Under the pieces are notes generated by a model. It made no database searches, had not been told where the DNA came from, and worked only from the letters and a program-made list of their open reading frames with translations. The position numbers were made by a program, and so were the translations under genes. Positions 48,790 to 57,323 of a stretch of 64,000 nucleotides of DNA are shown in pieces. This DNA is from Gammaproteobacteria bacterium 50_400_T64. Its GTDB lineage: Bacteria; Pseudomonadota; Gammaproteobacteria; Pseudomonadales; Porticoccaceae. The stretch spans positions 124,001 through 188,000 of the forward strand of contig MAAS01000019.1 of assembly GCA_002162755.1 (NCBI GenBank), read 5' to 3'. How positions within the stretch are numbered: position 1 is the stretch's first letter; each line of letters opens with the position of its first letter.

Positions 48790-49266
48790 TCAAGCGCCAT
48801 AAATTTTTTTAAAACGCGCTGAACTAAAGCCGTTCATCCTCTTTTTACCAATAAAAATAATCGGTACACCACGGCCTTTCATCCGCAGAAAGTCTTTTCT
48901 TCCTTTTTCCGATGTTTCAACATCGTACTCCCTGAAGCCAATTTTATTGGCTCTAAAATACTGCCTTGCACGCTTACATACACCACACCAAACGGCGCTA
49001 TACATCACTACAGAAGGGCGGTTAAGGCGTGCTTTTTCTCGTCTATCGGCATCTCGTTGGCCAAGAAATTGTGACGTTGTGACCTCGGTGCCCTGGTAAG
49101 AGTTAATCCTTAATTCATCACCAATGGATTCGGCCACAACCGTCTCTGGTGCTTTGTCTGAAAAATGTACCTGACCCTGTTCATCGGTCCACTTATAAAT
49201 TTCGCCATGGGCAGATAGCCCTATCAGTAAAAGACAAAAAACCAGCAACCTCGTAGGACCAAGCAT
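48790..49266 (-). CDS. Exported DUF4124-glutaredoxin-like protein
   Basis: 158 residues from the ATG at 49266 (MLGPTRLLVFCLLLIGLSAHG, signal peptide); GTG at 49305 is an alternative. DUF4124 follows at once: EIYKWTDEQGQVHFSDKAPE. The second half is a glutaredoxin fold: PSVVMYSAVWCGVCKRARQYF with the CGVC active site, then KIGFREYDVETSEKGRKDF and the cis-Pro strand GRGVPIIFIGKKRMNGFS. A periplasmic thiol-disulfide role is likely. It lies between the small Arg-rich gene and a dehydrogenase on the same strand. Confidence 0.85.
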   Translation of the reverse strand: MLGPTRLLVFCLLLIGLSAHGEIYKWTDEQGQVHFSDKAPETVVAESIGDELRINSYQGTEVTTSQFLGQRDADRREKARLNRPSVVMYSAVWCGVCKRARQYFRANKIGFREYDVETSEKGRKDFLRMKGRGVPIIFIGKKRMNGFSSARFKKIYGA

Positions 49267-49307
49267 ACCTCTACCATTAATTTTATTTATGACCTTAATA
49301 ACCACAA

Positions 49308-50279
49308 TTAATTATCGCGACAATCATGAGCATTAACACAATTCACCGGCATTTCAGCCCTCCCCACACGGCGAATATTTTCTGCTACTTTATTGGCGAT
49401 ACCCTTAAAGCTCAAATCTGTTGCACCGCCAATATGGGGGGTGCCAATCACGTTCTGATCGAAGAGAGGATCAGCAGGGTCGACGGGCTCCTGCCAAAAC
49501 ACATCAAGCCCGGCACCCATGATTTGCTTGTTATTTAAGGCGTCTAACAGGGCCTGGTAGTCAATCACGCCACCACGTGCCACATTGACCACAAAGGCTG
49601 TCGCCTTCATCAGAGTGAATTCTTCCGCAGCCATCAAGCCTCTAGTATCGTCATTCAAGGGTGGCGCGAGGATGACAAAGTCCGCCCGGGGCAACAGCTT
49701 GTGCAAGGCCTCGCCACTGACGTGCTGGGCAAGCGGGATAGCCTGCTCTTGCTCGGTGTTTTTTGGCCCACTACGCGATACAGCAAGCACCTCCATTTCA
49801 AAACCACTAAGCCTACGCGCCACTTCTCGCCCGATACCGCCATAACCAACGATCAGCGCCGTACGCCCCTTTAGCGACCAACCCGTTGGCCCAGCCACTA
49901 CACCATCGCGAATATTCTGCTGCGCTTTGGGGAATTGCCGAGCCAGGGTCAGCATTAACATTACCGCGACCTCCGCAACAGATTCAGCATTACCGGTACC
50001 AGCAGCGGGCACATTGGCAACGTAAACACCGTTTTTACTGGCAGCGGGAATATCAATAGCATCAAGCCCCGCACCAAACTGTTGTACCAACTTGAGTTTA
50101 AGCAAAGACAATTCAGCGTCACCAAGGGCCGTAATAGCTGGAATCAGAACATCGGCATCACTACCCAGCGAACAGATTTCATCAGGTGCGCAACAAACAA
50201 TCTCGTCGTCGGGCAAAAGAGCCTTCAACATATTGTGAATGGCACTAAAGCCTTGGCTGCATAATACTATTTTCATCAT
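49308..50279 (-). CDS. D-isomer-specific 2-hydroxyacid dehydrogenase
   Basis: 323 residues. The catalytic N-terminal half has LVQQFGAGLDAIDIPAASKN. The NAD site is LIVGYGGIGREVARRLSGFE with an acidic/Ser-Arg stretch (AVSRSG) after the second strand that suggests NADP is possible. The catalytic Arg is in VVNVARGGVIDYQALL, Glu in ...FWQEPVDPADPLF, and His in GTPHIGGATDL. The ATG pair at 50279/50276 follows AAGGGA. The substrate is unknown; glyoxylate/hydroxypyruvate reductase or phosphoglycerate-like activity is possible. A 14-bp palindrome lies just upstream. Confidence 0.85.
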   Translation of the reverse strand: MMKIVLCSQGFSAIHNMLKALLPDDEIVCCAPDEICSLGSDADVLIPAITALGDAELSLLKLKLVQQFGAGLDAIDIPAASKNGVYVANVPAAGTGNAESVAEVAVMLMLTLARQFPKAQQNIRDGVVAGPTGWSLKGRTALIVGYGGIGREVARRLSGFEMEVLAVSRSGPKNTEQEQAIPLAQHVSGEALHKLLPRADFVILAPPLNDDTRGLMAAEEFTLMKATAFVVNVARGGVIDYQALLDALNNKQIMGAGLDVFWQEPVDPADPLFDQNVIGTPHIGGATDLSFKGIANKVAENIRRVGRAEMPVNCVNAHDCRDN

Positions 50280-50297
50280 TCCCTTCCCCTGTTATTA

Positions 50298-50311
50298 CAC
50301 TATGTATAGTG
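50298..50311. promoter_or_regulatory. Palindrome upstream of the 2-hydroxyacid dehydrogenase
   Basis: CACTATGTATAGTG, a perfect 14-bp palindrome 19 nt upstream of the dehydrogenase ATG, in the divergent spacer to the SurE-like gene. It may be an operator; no matching regulator gene is in sight. Confidence 0.4.
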
Positions 50312-50457
50312 CTAATTATTTTTTTCATGATAAAAGCATTAACGAATGTTAAACAACATGAGCACCTGACACACATCAGATTCTCTATAAATTATTACGC
50401 ATAAACGGCTCAATTTCTGGCAAGGGCTTATTAGTAACTTGTAATAAAGTAGTTGCG

Positions 50458-51438
50458 ATGCGAGCATTAATCAAAGACAAGAAAACAGGGCTAATAATGG
50501 GAACGCTTATTCGAACCGGTATCACCGTCTTCTTTCTATTAACCAGCTTATTACCCTTGGCCGCCACAGGTGGAACAGGTTTATCGCCACCAAACAATAT
50601 TAGCGAAACCTGCAATAGCCCGCTGAACATACTTCTAAGTAATGACGACGGCTTTAATAAACCGGGCATTGTCGCCCTGCAACAGGCCCTCAGCCAAGCC
50701 AAACACCGTGTTGTGCTCGCTGCTCCGGCCAAAAATGCCAGTGGTAGCAGCGCCTCCATTACTTTTGCCCCGGTAAACGTCGAGCAAGTTGAGGCCAATA
50801 TTTATGCCATTAGTGCGAGCCCGGCAACATCTGTAGTCCTCGCTGTTAGCGCCCTTTACCTACCAGGAAATCCACCTGACTTGGTGATTTCGGGAATTAA
50901 CAAAGGCGCTAATCTCGGCCCTGCCACGGGTATATCCGGTACGGTGGGTGCGACCACGGCGGCGATACAAGTTATCAACCCGCCGATCCCCGCCATTGCT
51001 ATTAGCACAGACCCTCTCGGCCCAAATTTTAGCGAGAAACAAAACACTGAACACTTGCAGCGTATTTCAGCCTTTATCGTCAAGCTTGTCGACAGACTCT
51101 TACAGGAGCGGTGTAAAAACGGCGAACTGTTACCCAAAGGTCTGGCATTAAATATTAATTATCCACCACTTCCGCCCGAGAAAATCAAAGGCATTGTGAT
51201 GAAAGAGCAGGGGCAGGCGCCCTATTTTAAAATTGCTTATGCACCATCCAAAGATGATGACAAGATCTATTTACCGATCTTTAAAACTCAGTCTGTCACC
51301 AATGACATTGCACAGTCGGACACGCTTGCCTATCGTCAGGGCTTTATCACTATCGTGCCTCTGGATGGTAATTACACGAGGAAAGGCCCTGAAATGAAGA
51401 CTCTTCTCGAGCCTTTGATAGTCAATATACAACCCTGA
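50458..51438 (+). CDS. SurE-family 5'-nucleotidase/phosphatase with N-terminal export signal
   Basis: 326 residues. SurE features: NILLSNDDGFNKPGI (metal Asp63/Asp64), AAPAKNASGSSASITF, ISGINKGANLGPATGISGTVGATTA, and a C-terminal part ending FITIVPLDGNYT. Ahead of it, GTLIRTGITVFFLLTSLLPLAATGG is a clear signal peptide, so the enzyme is probably periplasmic; classic SurE (next to pcm, rpoS) is cytoplasmic and ~250 residues. The ATG at 50458 has no good ribosome site; an internal ATG at 50497 (MGTLIRTG) puts the signal peptide at the very start and may be the true one. It stands alone on the plus strand. Confidence 0.85.
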   Translation: MRALIKDKKTGLIMGTLIRTGITVFFLLTSLLPLAATGGTGLSPPNNISETCNSPLNILLSNDDGFNKPGIVALQQALSQAKHRVVLAAPAKNASGSSASITFAPVNVEQVEANIYAISASPATSVVLAVSALYLPGNPPDLVISGINKGANLGPATGISGTVGATTAAIQVINPPIPAIAISTDPLGPNFSEKQNTEHLQRISAFIVKLVDRLLQERCKNGELLPKGLALNINYPPLPPEKIKGIVMKEQGQAPYFKIAYAPSKDDDKIYLPIFKTQSVTNDIAQSDTLAYRQGFITIVPLDGNYTRKGPEMKTLLEPLIVNIQP

Positions 51439-51471
51439 GCAATGGCAAAGGGCTATATGTTCTGTTGACGA

Positions 51472-52611
51472 TTAAGCGAAAACTGAACGGGCAATAATCT
51501 CTTTCATGATTTCAGAGCTACCGGCATAAATACGCGAGATACGCGCATTGGTATAAAGCCGGCAAATCTCGTATTCATCCATATAGCCTGCACCGCCGTG
51601 TAGCTGTACGCCTTCGTCCATCATCCGCCCTTCTAGCTCACTGCAATAGAGCTTGGCCTTGGCAGCCATATCACCGGTGAGACGCCCCTGGTTGTGCATT
51701 TGCACGCAGTGGTCGATATAGACTTGGGCCATATCAATTTCAGTACTGAGCTGGGCCAACTTAAAGCGGGTATTTTGAAAATCCGCAATGCGCTGACCGA
51801 AGGCTTTACGCTCAACCACAAAGTCCCGGGTGACTTCAAAAGCCCGTTTGGTGCAGGCGACGTAGCCAACGGCACCGATTAAACGCTCCTCCGCCAGGCC
51901 CTGCATTAAGTAGTGAAAGCCTTTGTGAGCATCGCCCAGCACATTGGCCTTGGGGACTTTAACATCATTGAAAAATAGCTCGGCTGTGTCCTGCGCTTTG
52001 AGGCCCATTTTTTTCAGGTTGCGCCCCCGTTCAAAACCTTCCATGCCTCGCTCAATAACGAAGAGACCAATTTGTCGGGGGTTATCGGGATTTGTTTTTG
52101 CCGCGACGATCACCAGGTCGGCATTAATACCGTTGGAAATATAGGTCTTCGAACCATTCAGCAACCAGTGGTCGCCCTTGTCCTGGGCATTGGTTTTCAT
52201 TCCCGCCAGATCACTACCGACATCGGGCTCGGTCATGGCAACAGCGAGAATACTCTCCCCCGATACCGCACCGGGAATAAAGCGAGCATGCTGTTCAGCG
52301 TTGCCAAAGTGCTTTAAATAAGGTCCAACCAGGCGGCTGTGCAAAGTATGAAAGAAACCCGCCTCGCCATAGGTGGCATCTTCTTCCATCATAATTTGCT
52401 GGTAGCGGAAGTCTTCAATACCCAGGCCACCGTGTTGCTCATCAGCCCAGGTCAACAAGTAACCTTGCTCGCCCATTTTTTTAAACATTTCCCGAGGCAC
52501 AATACCCGCTTCGCGCCAACCCTCACGATGGGGTTCAATTTCATTGATCAAAAATTTACGGTAAGAATCTCGAAATATTGCCTGTTCTTCGTTAAATAAA
52601 TCACGCTCCAT
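51472..52611 (-). CDS. Acyl-CoA dehydrogenase
   Basis: FAD enzyme that makes trans-2-enoyl-CoA. 379 residues, full length. ILAVAMTEPDVGSDLAGMKT contacts FAD, DHWLLNGSKTYISNGINADL is the beta-domain strand, the C-terminal helix bundle has RIADFQNTRFKLAQLSTEID, and the likely catalytic Glu lies in GGAGYMDEYEICRLY, followed by ISRIYAGSSEIMKEIIA. The position of the Glu is as in short/medium/long-chain types. AGGAG lies 9 nt before the ATG at 52611. Substrate length cannot be read. It stands apart from the acyl-CoA cluster at 32.8-37.2 kb. Confidence 0.92.
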   Translation of the reverse strand: MERDLFNEEQAIFRDSYRKFLINEIEPHREGWREAGIVPREMFKKMGEQGYLLTWADEQHGGLGIEDFRYQQIMMEEDATYGEAGFFHTLHSRLVGPYLKHFGNAEQHARFIPGAVSGESILAVAMTEPDVGSDLAGMKTNAQDKGDHWLLNGSKTYISNGINADLVIVAAKTNPDNPRQIGLFVIERGMEGFERGRNLKKMGLKAQDTAELFFNDVKVPKANVLGDAHKGFHYLMQGLAEERLIGAVGYVACTKRAFEVTRDFVVERKAFGQRIADFQNTRFKLAQLSTEIDMAQVYIDHCVQMHNQGRLTGDMAAKAKLYCSELEGRMMDEGVQLHGGAGYMDEYEICRLYTNARISRIYAGSSEIMKEIIARSVFA

Positions 52612-52688
52612 GTTTAGCTCCTCTTATTTTATTGTGCAAGGGAATTTAAGGTGTACTGTCATCAATCATAATCATGCGTTTTTCATCC

Positions 52689-52705
52689 ATAGCCGCTACG
52701 GCTAT
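52689..52705. repeat. Short hairpin between cvfB and the acyl-CoA dehydrogenase
   Basis: ATAGCCG, CTA loop, CGGCTAT: a perfect 7-bp inverted repeat in the 193-bp spacer. No T run. Could be a terminator for cvfB or an operator. Confidence 0.35.
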
Positions 52706-52804
52706 ATAAGGCCATTCTATTCTTTACCGATACCAAAAGTGAGGCAGGATTTACTCATTAATAGTTATAGATGACTCTTATTGAATGTATGAGAAAAGTA
52801 CTAT

Positions 52805-53644
52805 TTACGATTCGTCAACGAGATAGATGCCATCCTTTTCAATACGGATTACTCGCTGCTTATAGAGGCCGCCTATCGATTTTTTAAAAGCACCTTTGCT
52901 CATACCAAAAATATCGGCAATCAATTGTGGGTCAGACTTATCATGTACGGCTGCGAAACCACCTTGTTCCTGCAAGTGGTTCAAAATAGTTTGGGTGTTT
53001 TTATCACGAGCCTCTTGACCTCCCTGCAGGCTCAAATCAATCTTTCCATCGGGGCGAATGTATTTAATATAACCTTTTATTGACTGACCAAAACTTAAAC
53101 GCTGATAGACCTCATTTTTATACAACACACCCCAGTGGCCATGATTAACGATGGCCTTATAGCCCAGCTCAGTACTATTGGCGATAATCAAATCAACCGG
53201 CTGCTGAGGATTGTAAGAATGGGGTTCGTCATCACTAAGGAAGCTATCAATTTTCGATGAAGCGACAATCCGCCCATCAACCCTGTCGACATATAAATAG
53301 ACCAGGTAAGAACTACCTACCTCCATAGGTCGATGCTGTTCAGCAAAAGGTACCAGCACATCTTTTTCCAGCCCCCAGTCCAAAAACGTACCGATACCAG
53401 TACTGTCCACCGCCTTCAAATACGCAAACTCACCGACACAAGCCTTTGGCTTCTGCGTAGTGGCCAAGGGTCGATCTTCAGAATCAAGATAGAGGAAAAC
53501 CTCAATAGAATCGCCGATAGCGAGACCATCCGGTGCATATTTGCTCGGTAACAGGACATTGTCCAGCTCCTCCGCATCCAGATAAAAGCCAAAAGCCACC
53601 TCTTTAACCACATCTAAAACACACGTCTTGCCAATATTAATCAT
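52805..53644 (-). CDS. cvfB: S1-domain RNA-binding protein, CvfB/YitL family
   Basis: 279 residues. Two N-terminal S1/OB-like units: GKTCVLDVVKEVAFGFYLDA with VLLPSKYAPDGLAIGDSIEVF, and GIGTFLDWGLEKDVLVPFAE with YLVYLYVDRVDGRIVASSK. A further S1 unit (GYKAIVNHGHWGVLYKNEVY) is followed by a C-terminal winged helix (FGMSKGAFKKSIGGLYKQR). CvfB binds RNA and affects virulence-factor expression in Staphylococcus; the role in gammaproteobacteria is not established. It has a 270-bp spacer upstream. Confidence 0.9.
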   Translation of the reverse strand: MINIGKTCVLDVVKEVAFGFYLDAEELDNVLLPSKYAPDGLAIGDSIEVFLYLDSEDRPLATTQKPKACVGEFAYLKAVDSTGIGTFLDWGLEKDVLVPFAEQHRPMEVGSSYLVYLYVDRVDGRIVASSKIDSFLSDDEPHSYNPQQPVDLIIANSTELGYKAIVNHGHWGVLYKNEVYQRLSFGQSIKGYIKYIRPDGKIDLSLQGGQEARDKNTQTILNHLQEQGGFAAVHDKSDPQLIADIFGMSKGAFKKSIGGLYKQRVIRIEKDGIYLVDES

Positions 53645-53914
53645 TCTTTCTTCACACTCATTTATGCTTTGTGGCCCATTATAACGGCCAAACTCAGCTG
53701 TTTGAAAAGTCCTTACCTTATACCTAATTTTAAACGCCAGTATTTCTTATATTAGCGGCAATAGCCCTATGGCCTACGGTGTATAAGTCTATTCCCACAC
53801 TTTACCAACTTAAACGGAACCAGATAACAAAACAGAGCTAAAGGAAAGCAAGAATCGACTGGAAACAACTAGAATGGCTGTAAGTATTTATTAAACTATC
53901 TGGCCAGGGCGGTA
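53645..53914. other. Divergent spacer cvfB / HD-GYP gene
   Basis: 270 bp, AT-rich, no gene, hairpin or repeat that I can support. It must contain promoters for both flanking genes. Confidence 0.4.
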
Positions 53915-55018
53915 ATGGAATCAAGTAATTCGGCAAAAATCGAATCCAGTAGCATGGGTCTAAGCGATCTAAAATCAATGAATATTCTGATTGTCGATGA
54001 CGAAGCAGCCAACATCCAGCTGCTCGAGACACTGCTCGACCTCTCCGACTATAAACAAGTGCTTTCAACGCAAGATCCTCGAGACACCCTCACGCTTTGC
54101 ACAGATAACACCATTGACCTGTTACTGCTCGACATCAACATGCCCCACATGGATGGCTATGAGGTCATGGAACAGCTTGAAACCCTGGAAGGTGACAAGC
54201 CCGTTGTGCTCGTATTAAGCGCTGAGCCAGACCGTAAACATCGCCACCAGGCATTGGATAGCATTGCCCTGGATTATGTCTCAAAGCCTTTTGATACCCA
54301 TGAGCTATTATCGCGTATACGCAATTTACTCGAAGTTCGCCGTGCTCAAACGTACATGCGCGATCAAAACAGCTTGCTTGAAAGTGAAATTAACAAGCGT
54401 ACCCAGGAGCTCAGTAATTCACGGCTTGAGGTTGTACGTCGCCTAGGTCGCGCTGCGGAATACCGGGACAACGAAACCGGCCTGCATATTATTCGTATGA
54501 GTAAAATTGCCGCATTGATTGGCGAAGCCAGTGGTATGAATAAGGCTGATTGCGATCTGCTACTCAATGCCTCACCTATGCATGATATCGGCAAGATTGG
54601 CATTCCCGATCACATTTTACAAAAGCCAGGGAAGCTCACGGCTGCAGAATGGGAAATAATGAAATCCCACTCCCTCATAGGTGCCGAAATTCTGGAAGGT
54701 GATGAATCCCGCTTACTGCTAACGGCAAAAGAAATTTGCCTAACGCATCATGAAAAATGGGACGGTAGTGGCTACCCTTACGGCCTTAAGGGCGAAGCCA
54801 TCCCCGTAATGGGCCGCATCACGGCACTGGCCGATGTTTTTGATGCGCTCACCTCGGTTCGCCCCTACAAAAAAGCCTGGTCCGTGCCCGATACACTAGA
54901 GCTAATTCGTACCGAAAGCGGCAAACACTTTGACCCAAAACTAACCGGACACTTCATGTCTGTCGTACCTGAAATTATCGACATTATGGGCCAGTATGCC
55001 GACCCGCTGATCCTTTAA
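53915..55018 (+). CDS. Response regulator with HD-GYP domain (probable cyclic-di-GMP phosphodiesterase)
   Basis: 367 residues. A CheY-like receiver (residues ~22-140) has NILIVDDEAAN, phospho-acceptor Asp73 in LLLLDINMPHMDGYEV, and Lys in DYVSKPFDTHE. A coiled-coil linker (EINKRTQELSNSRLEVV) leads to the HD-GYP domain: HD at 223-224 in PMHDIGKIGIPDHIL, then LTHHEKWDGSGYPYG with GYP at 286-288, and ITALADVFDALTS. All catalytic residues of active c-di-GMP phosphodiesterases appear present. Start ATG at 53915. The partner kinase is not in the neighbourhood, so it is an orphan regulator. Confidence 0.93.
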   Translation: MESSNSAKIESSSMGLSDLKSMNILIVDDEAANIQLLETLLDLSDYKQVLSTQDPRDTLTLCTDNTIDLLLLDINMPHMDGYEVMEQLETLEGDKPVVLVLSAEPDRKHRHQALDSIALDYVSKPFDTHELLSRIRNLLEVRRAQTYMRDQNSLLESEINKRTQELSNSRLEVVRRLGRAAEYRDNETGLHIIRMSKIAALIGEASGMNKADCDLLLNASPMHDIGKIGIPDHILQKPGKLTAAEWEIMKSHSLIGAEILEGDESRLLLTAKEICLTHHEKWDGSGYPYGLKGEAIPVMGRITALADVFDALTSVRPYKKAWSVPDTLELIRTESGKHFDPKLTGHFMSVVPEIIDIMGQYADPLIL

Positions 55019-55042
55019 TCAGCGGCCAAGCAGGTATTACCT

Positions 55043-56581
55043 TCAGGTCTTTTTCTTCATCAATGGCGACAAGCCATCATTAACAAGTGATGCACCTTCA
55101 TTTCCTTCTGAACCCGCCCTCTTAGCTTTGCGCTTACCCTTGTTTTTTGTATTGCGATGACGACTCGCGCTCTTATCCTGCCCTTTAATTTTTTTCTTCT
55201 TGCCCGCCGCCTTGCCATTGGATTTTAGTTTTTTCGGCCCAGTAAATTTTGCCTTTAAACTTTTCACCGTGCGTCGTTCAAAAGCCGTTTCGGTATAACG
55301 TTCAATCGCCGCCATTAAATTCCAGTCATTGGCACTAACAAAAGATATCGCCAGACCCTGTCGCCCCGCTCTACCCGTGCGCCCTACGCGGTGAATGTAG
55401 TCATCAACACCTCGAGGGAAATCAAAGTTAATCACGGTATCAATATCTTTAACGTCAAGACCTCGCGCCGCCACATCACTGGCAACCAGTACGTTTATTT
55501 TCCCCTCAGTAAACTGAGTGACCATAAAATTACGTTCTTCCTGGCTCAATTCGCCGTGCAGTACCCCGGCACGAAATTTATGATAACGAAGTAATGCACT
55601 CAGTTGGCCAGCGGTAATGCGCTTGTTAGTAAAAACCAGGGTTTTTCTGGATTGGCCCGGTGCGGGACTCGCGTCCAATACATCAGTTTGTTCATCGGCA
55701 CTTTCCTCGGGGTCAACTTGTCGGGGCCTGACTCTCACCTTGGCCTGCCCCCAGGGCGATTTCGCGGGGCTTTCATCAGTAGAAGGCTCTACCTCGGCTG
55801 CGACAGTTTCTACCGGTGGAATCGGGGTTTTTTCACGCCCCTGGTCAACATCGGCATTAGACTTCAGTAGATGAACCAATAGTTTTTCTTTGTGGCTCTT
55901 ATCGTCGCTGAGTATCACCTGTTGATGAATATGCACATGTCGGCTGCGCTCACTACCCACGGTGATCTGCGTGGCATCATTAAGAATTTCACTGGCAATA
56001 CTCGTCACGCCGCTATGGCGTAAAGTCGCTGAAAGCAATAGCGTTTGTCGATCGGGCGTACAAGCTTCAACTATCGACAAAACATCCCCACGAAAACCCA
56101 TATCGAGCATATGGTCGGCCTCGTCAATCACCAGTGTTTGCAATGAATTTAAATCGACACTACCGATTTTAATTAATTCGACCAGACGCCCCGGTGTGGC
56201 AATAATAAATTCGGGATTTTTTCGCAGAATCGATTTTTGATATTTAAAATCGCTGCCGCCAATAATCACCCCCGCTTGCAAGCCCGTATTTTTACCCAGC
56301 TGAGCAAAGTGTTTTTCGACCTGTCGCGCAAGCTCGCGTGTCGGCACCAAAATCAGCACCAAAGTACCGGCATTCGCCGTCTGTTTTTCAGACAGAATTC
56401 GCTGCACGCTGGGGATGAGATAGGCCAGGGTTTTACCACTACCGGTCTTGGCACTGACCAAAAGATCTCGTCCCTTTAATGCCTCTGGAATTACCTGCCC
56501 TTGCACATCCGTCGGCTCGACCAATTTAAGCGCCTTCAACGCACCCTGTAAGCCGTGATGTAAACCCAGTTCTTCTAACAT
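55043..56581 (-). CDS. DEAD-box ATP-dependent RNA helicase
   Basis: 512 residues. Q motif at the start (PTDVQGQVIP), Walker A SAKTGSGKT at 43-51, PTRELARQ, DEAD at 153-156, SAT at 184-186, then RecA2 with TLVFTNKR, VLVASDVAARGLDVKDID and YIHRVGRTGRAGRQG. Between the two RecA domains is an acidic, Pro-rich insertion (about residues 242-311) that is absent from RhlE/SrmB/RhlB. The C-terminus is a Lys/Arg-rich tail, as in RhlE-like helicases acting on ribosomes or mRNA. Start ATG at 56581. Convergent with the HD-GYP gene, with a 24-nt gap. Confidence 0.93.
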   Translation of the reverse strand: MLEELGLHHGLQGALKALKLVEPTDVQGQVIPEALKGRDLLVSAKTGSGKTLAYLIPSVQRILSEKQTANAGTLVLILVPTRELARQVEKHFAQLGKNTGLQAGVIIGGSDFKYQKSILRKNPEFIIATPGRLVELIKIGSVDLNSLQTLVIDEADHMLDMGFRGDVLSIVEACTPDRQTLLLSATLRHSGVTSIASEILNDATQITVGSERSRHVHIHQQVILSDDKSHKEKLLVHLLKSNADVDQGREKTPIPPVETVAAEVEPSTDESPAKSPWGQAKVRVRPRQVDPEESADEQTDVLDASPAPGQSRKTLVFTNKRITAGQLSALLRYHKFRAGVLHGELSQEERNFMVTQFTEGKINVLVASDVAARGLDVKDIDTVINFDFPRGVDDYIHRVGRTGRAGRQGLAISFVSANDWNLMAAIERYTETAFERRTVKSLKAKFTGPKKLKSNGKAAGKKKKIKGQDKSASRHRNTKNKGKRKAKRAGSEGNEGASLVNDGLSPLMKKKT

Positions 56582-56618
56582 TTAAAAACACCTTGCATAT
56601 CAGTACACATTGAAAAGT

Positions 56619-57182
56619 TTAGGAATTAATTTTCGCCAACAGGGCTCGCCAAAAATCAGCGCCTTTAGCGCGTGCTAGCTGTTGGTTGCGCTCGGGAATT
56701 TGGTCAACATTGGGGTCGCTAGCGACAGCCCGATCAATACTGCTTTCGCGCAGTAGATGTAACAACGGTAGCGGCGAGCGATTGGTGTAATTAGCGGCAT
56801 CATCTGCGGCTTCACCCTCAAACATATAATCGGGGTGAAAACTCGCCAACTGATAAACCCCTTCATAACCGGCATTTTCCAGGGCTTGCTGAGCACTATC
56901 GAGTAAGGCCAAATACTCATAAAAATCACGCCAGCCATCAGCGAGTATCAACAGTGTCGTTTCAATCTCTTCGTGCTCATCAAGGAAGGCCAATTCCTCA
57001 AGTAATGTAACAATGACAGCCTTACTTTTGCGGCCCGCTAAGACCTGATAACGCACTCGACCTGCATCAACTTCGCGCTTTGCAAAGGGACAAAAGTTGT
57101 AGCCAATCACCACATCAAGCAGCCATCGCCTCACGCTGTCGATTAGCGCGGCGTGTTCCTGGTTCTGCAGATCATTGTTCAC
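56619..57182 (-). CDS. DUF1415 family protein
   Basis: 187 residues from the GTG at 57182 (VNNDLQNQEHAALIDSV), which is the family length. The frame is open to 57314, but that extra stretch is not family-like. Conserved: VIGYNFCPFAKREVDAGRVR, ETTLLILADGWRDFYEYLAL, YQLASFHPDYMFEGE, and NRSPLPLLHLLRESSIDRAV. Biochemical role unknown; the CPFAK cysteine and several His are candidates for metal or redox work, which is a guess. It lies downstream of caiB-like and upstream of the helicase on the minus strand. Confidence 0.85.
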   Translation of the reverse strand: MNNDLQNQEHAALIDSVRRWLLDVVIGYNFCPFAKREVDAGRVRYQVLAGRKSKAVIVTLLEELAFLDEHEEIETTLLILADGWRDFYEYLALLDSAQQALENAGYEGVYQLASFHPDYMFEGEAADDAANYTNRSPLPLLHLLRESSIDRAVASDPNVDQIPERNQQLARAKGADFWRALLAKINS

Positions 57183-57323
57183 GTCATTGCCCGGCCTGTT
57201 TAGCGACGGGCATTTTAACTGATTACAGGCGTACAACCGAGCCTGAATATGCAAGTGGTGTAAAAAGGGCTCAGCAGCCGTCGGGAAACCGCCGCCGAGC
57301 TGAGGGGTCACCATTTCAAACGA

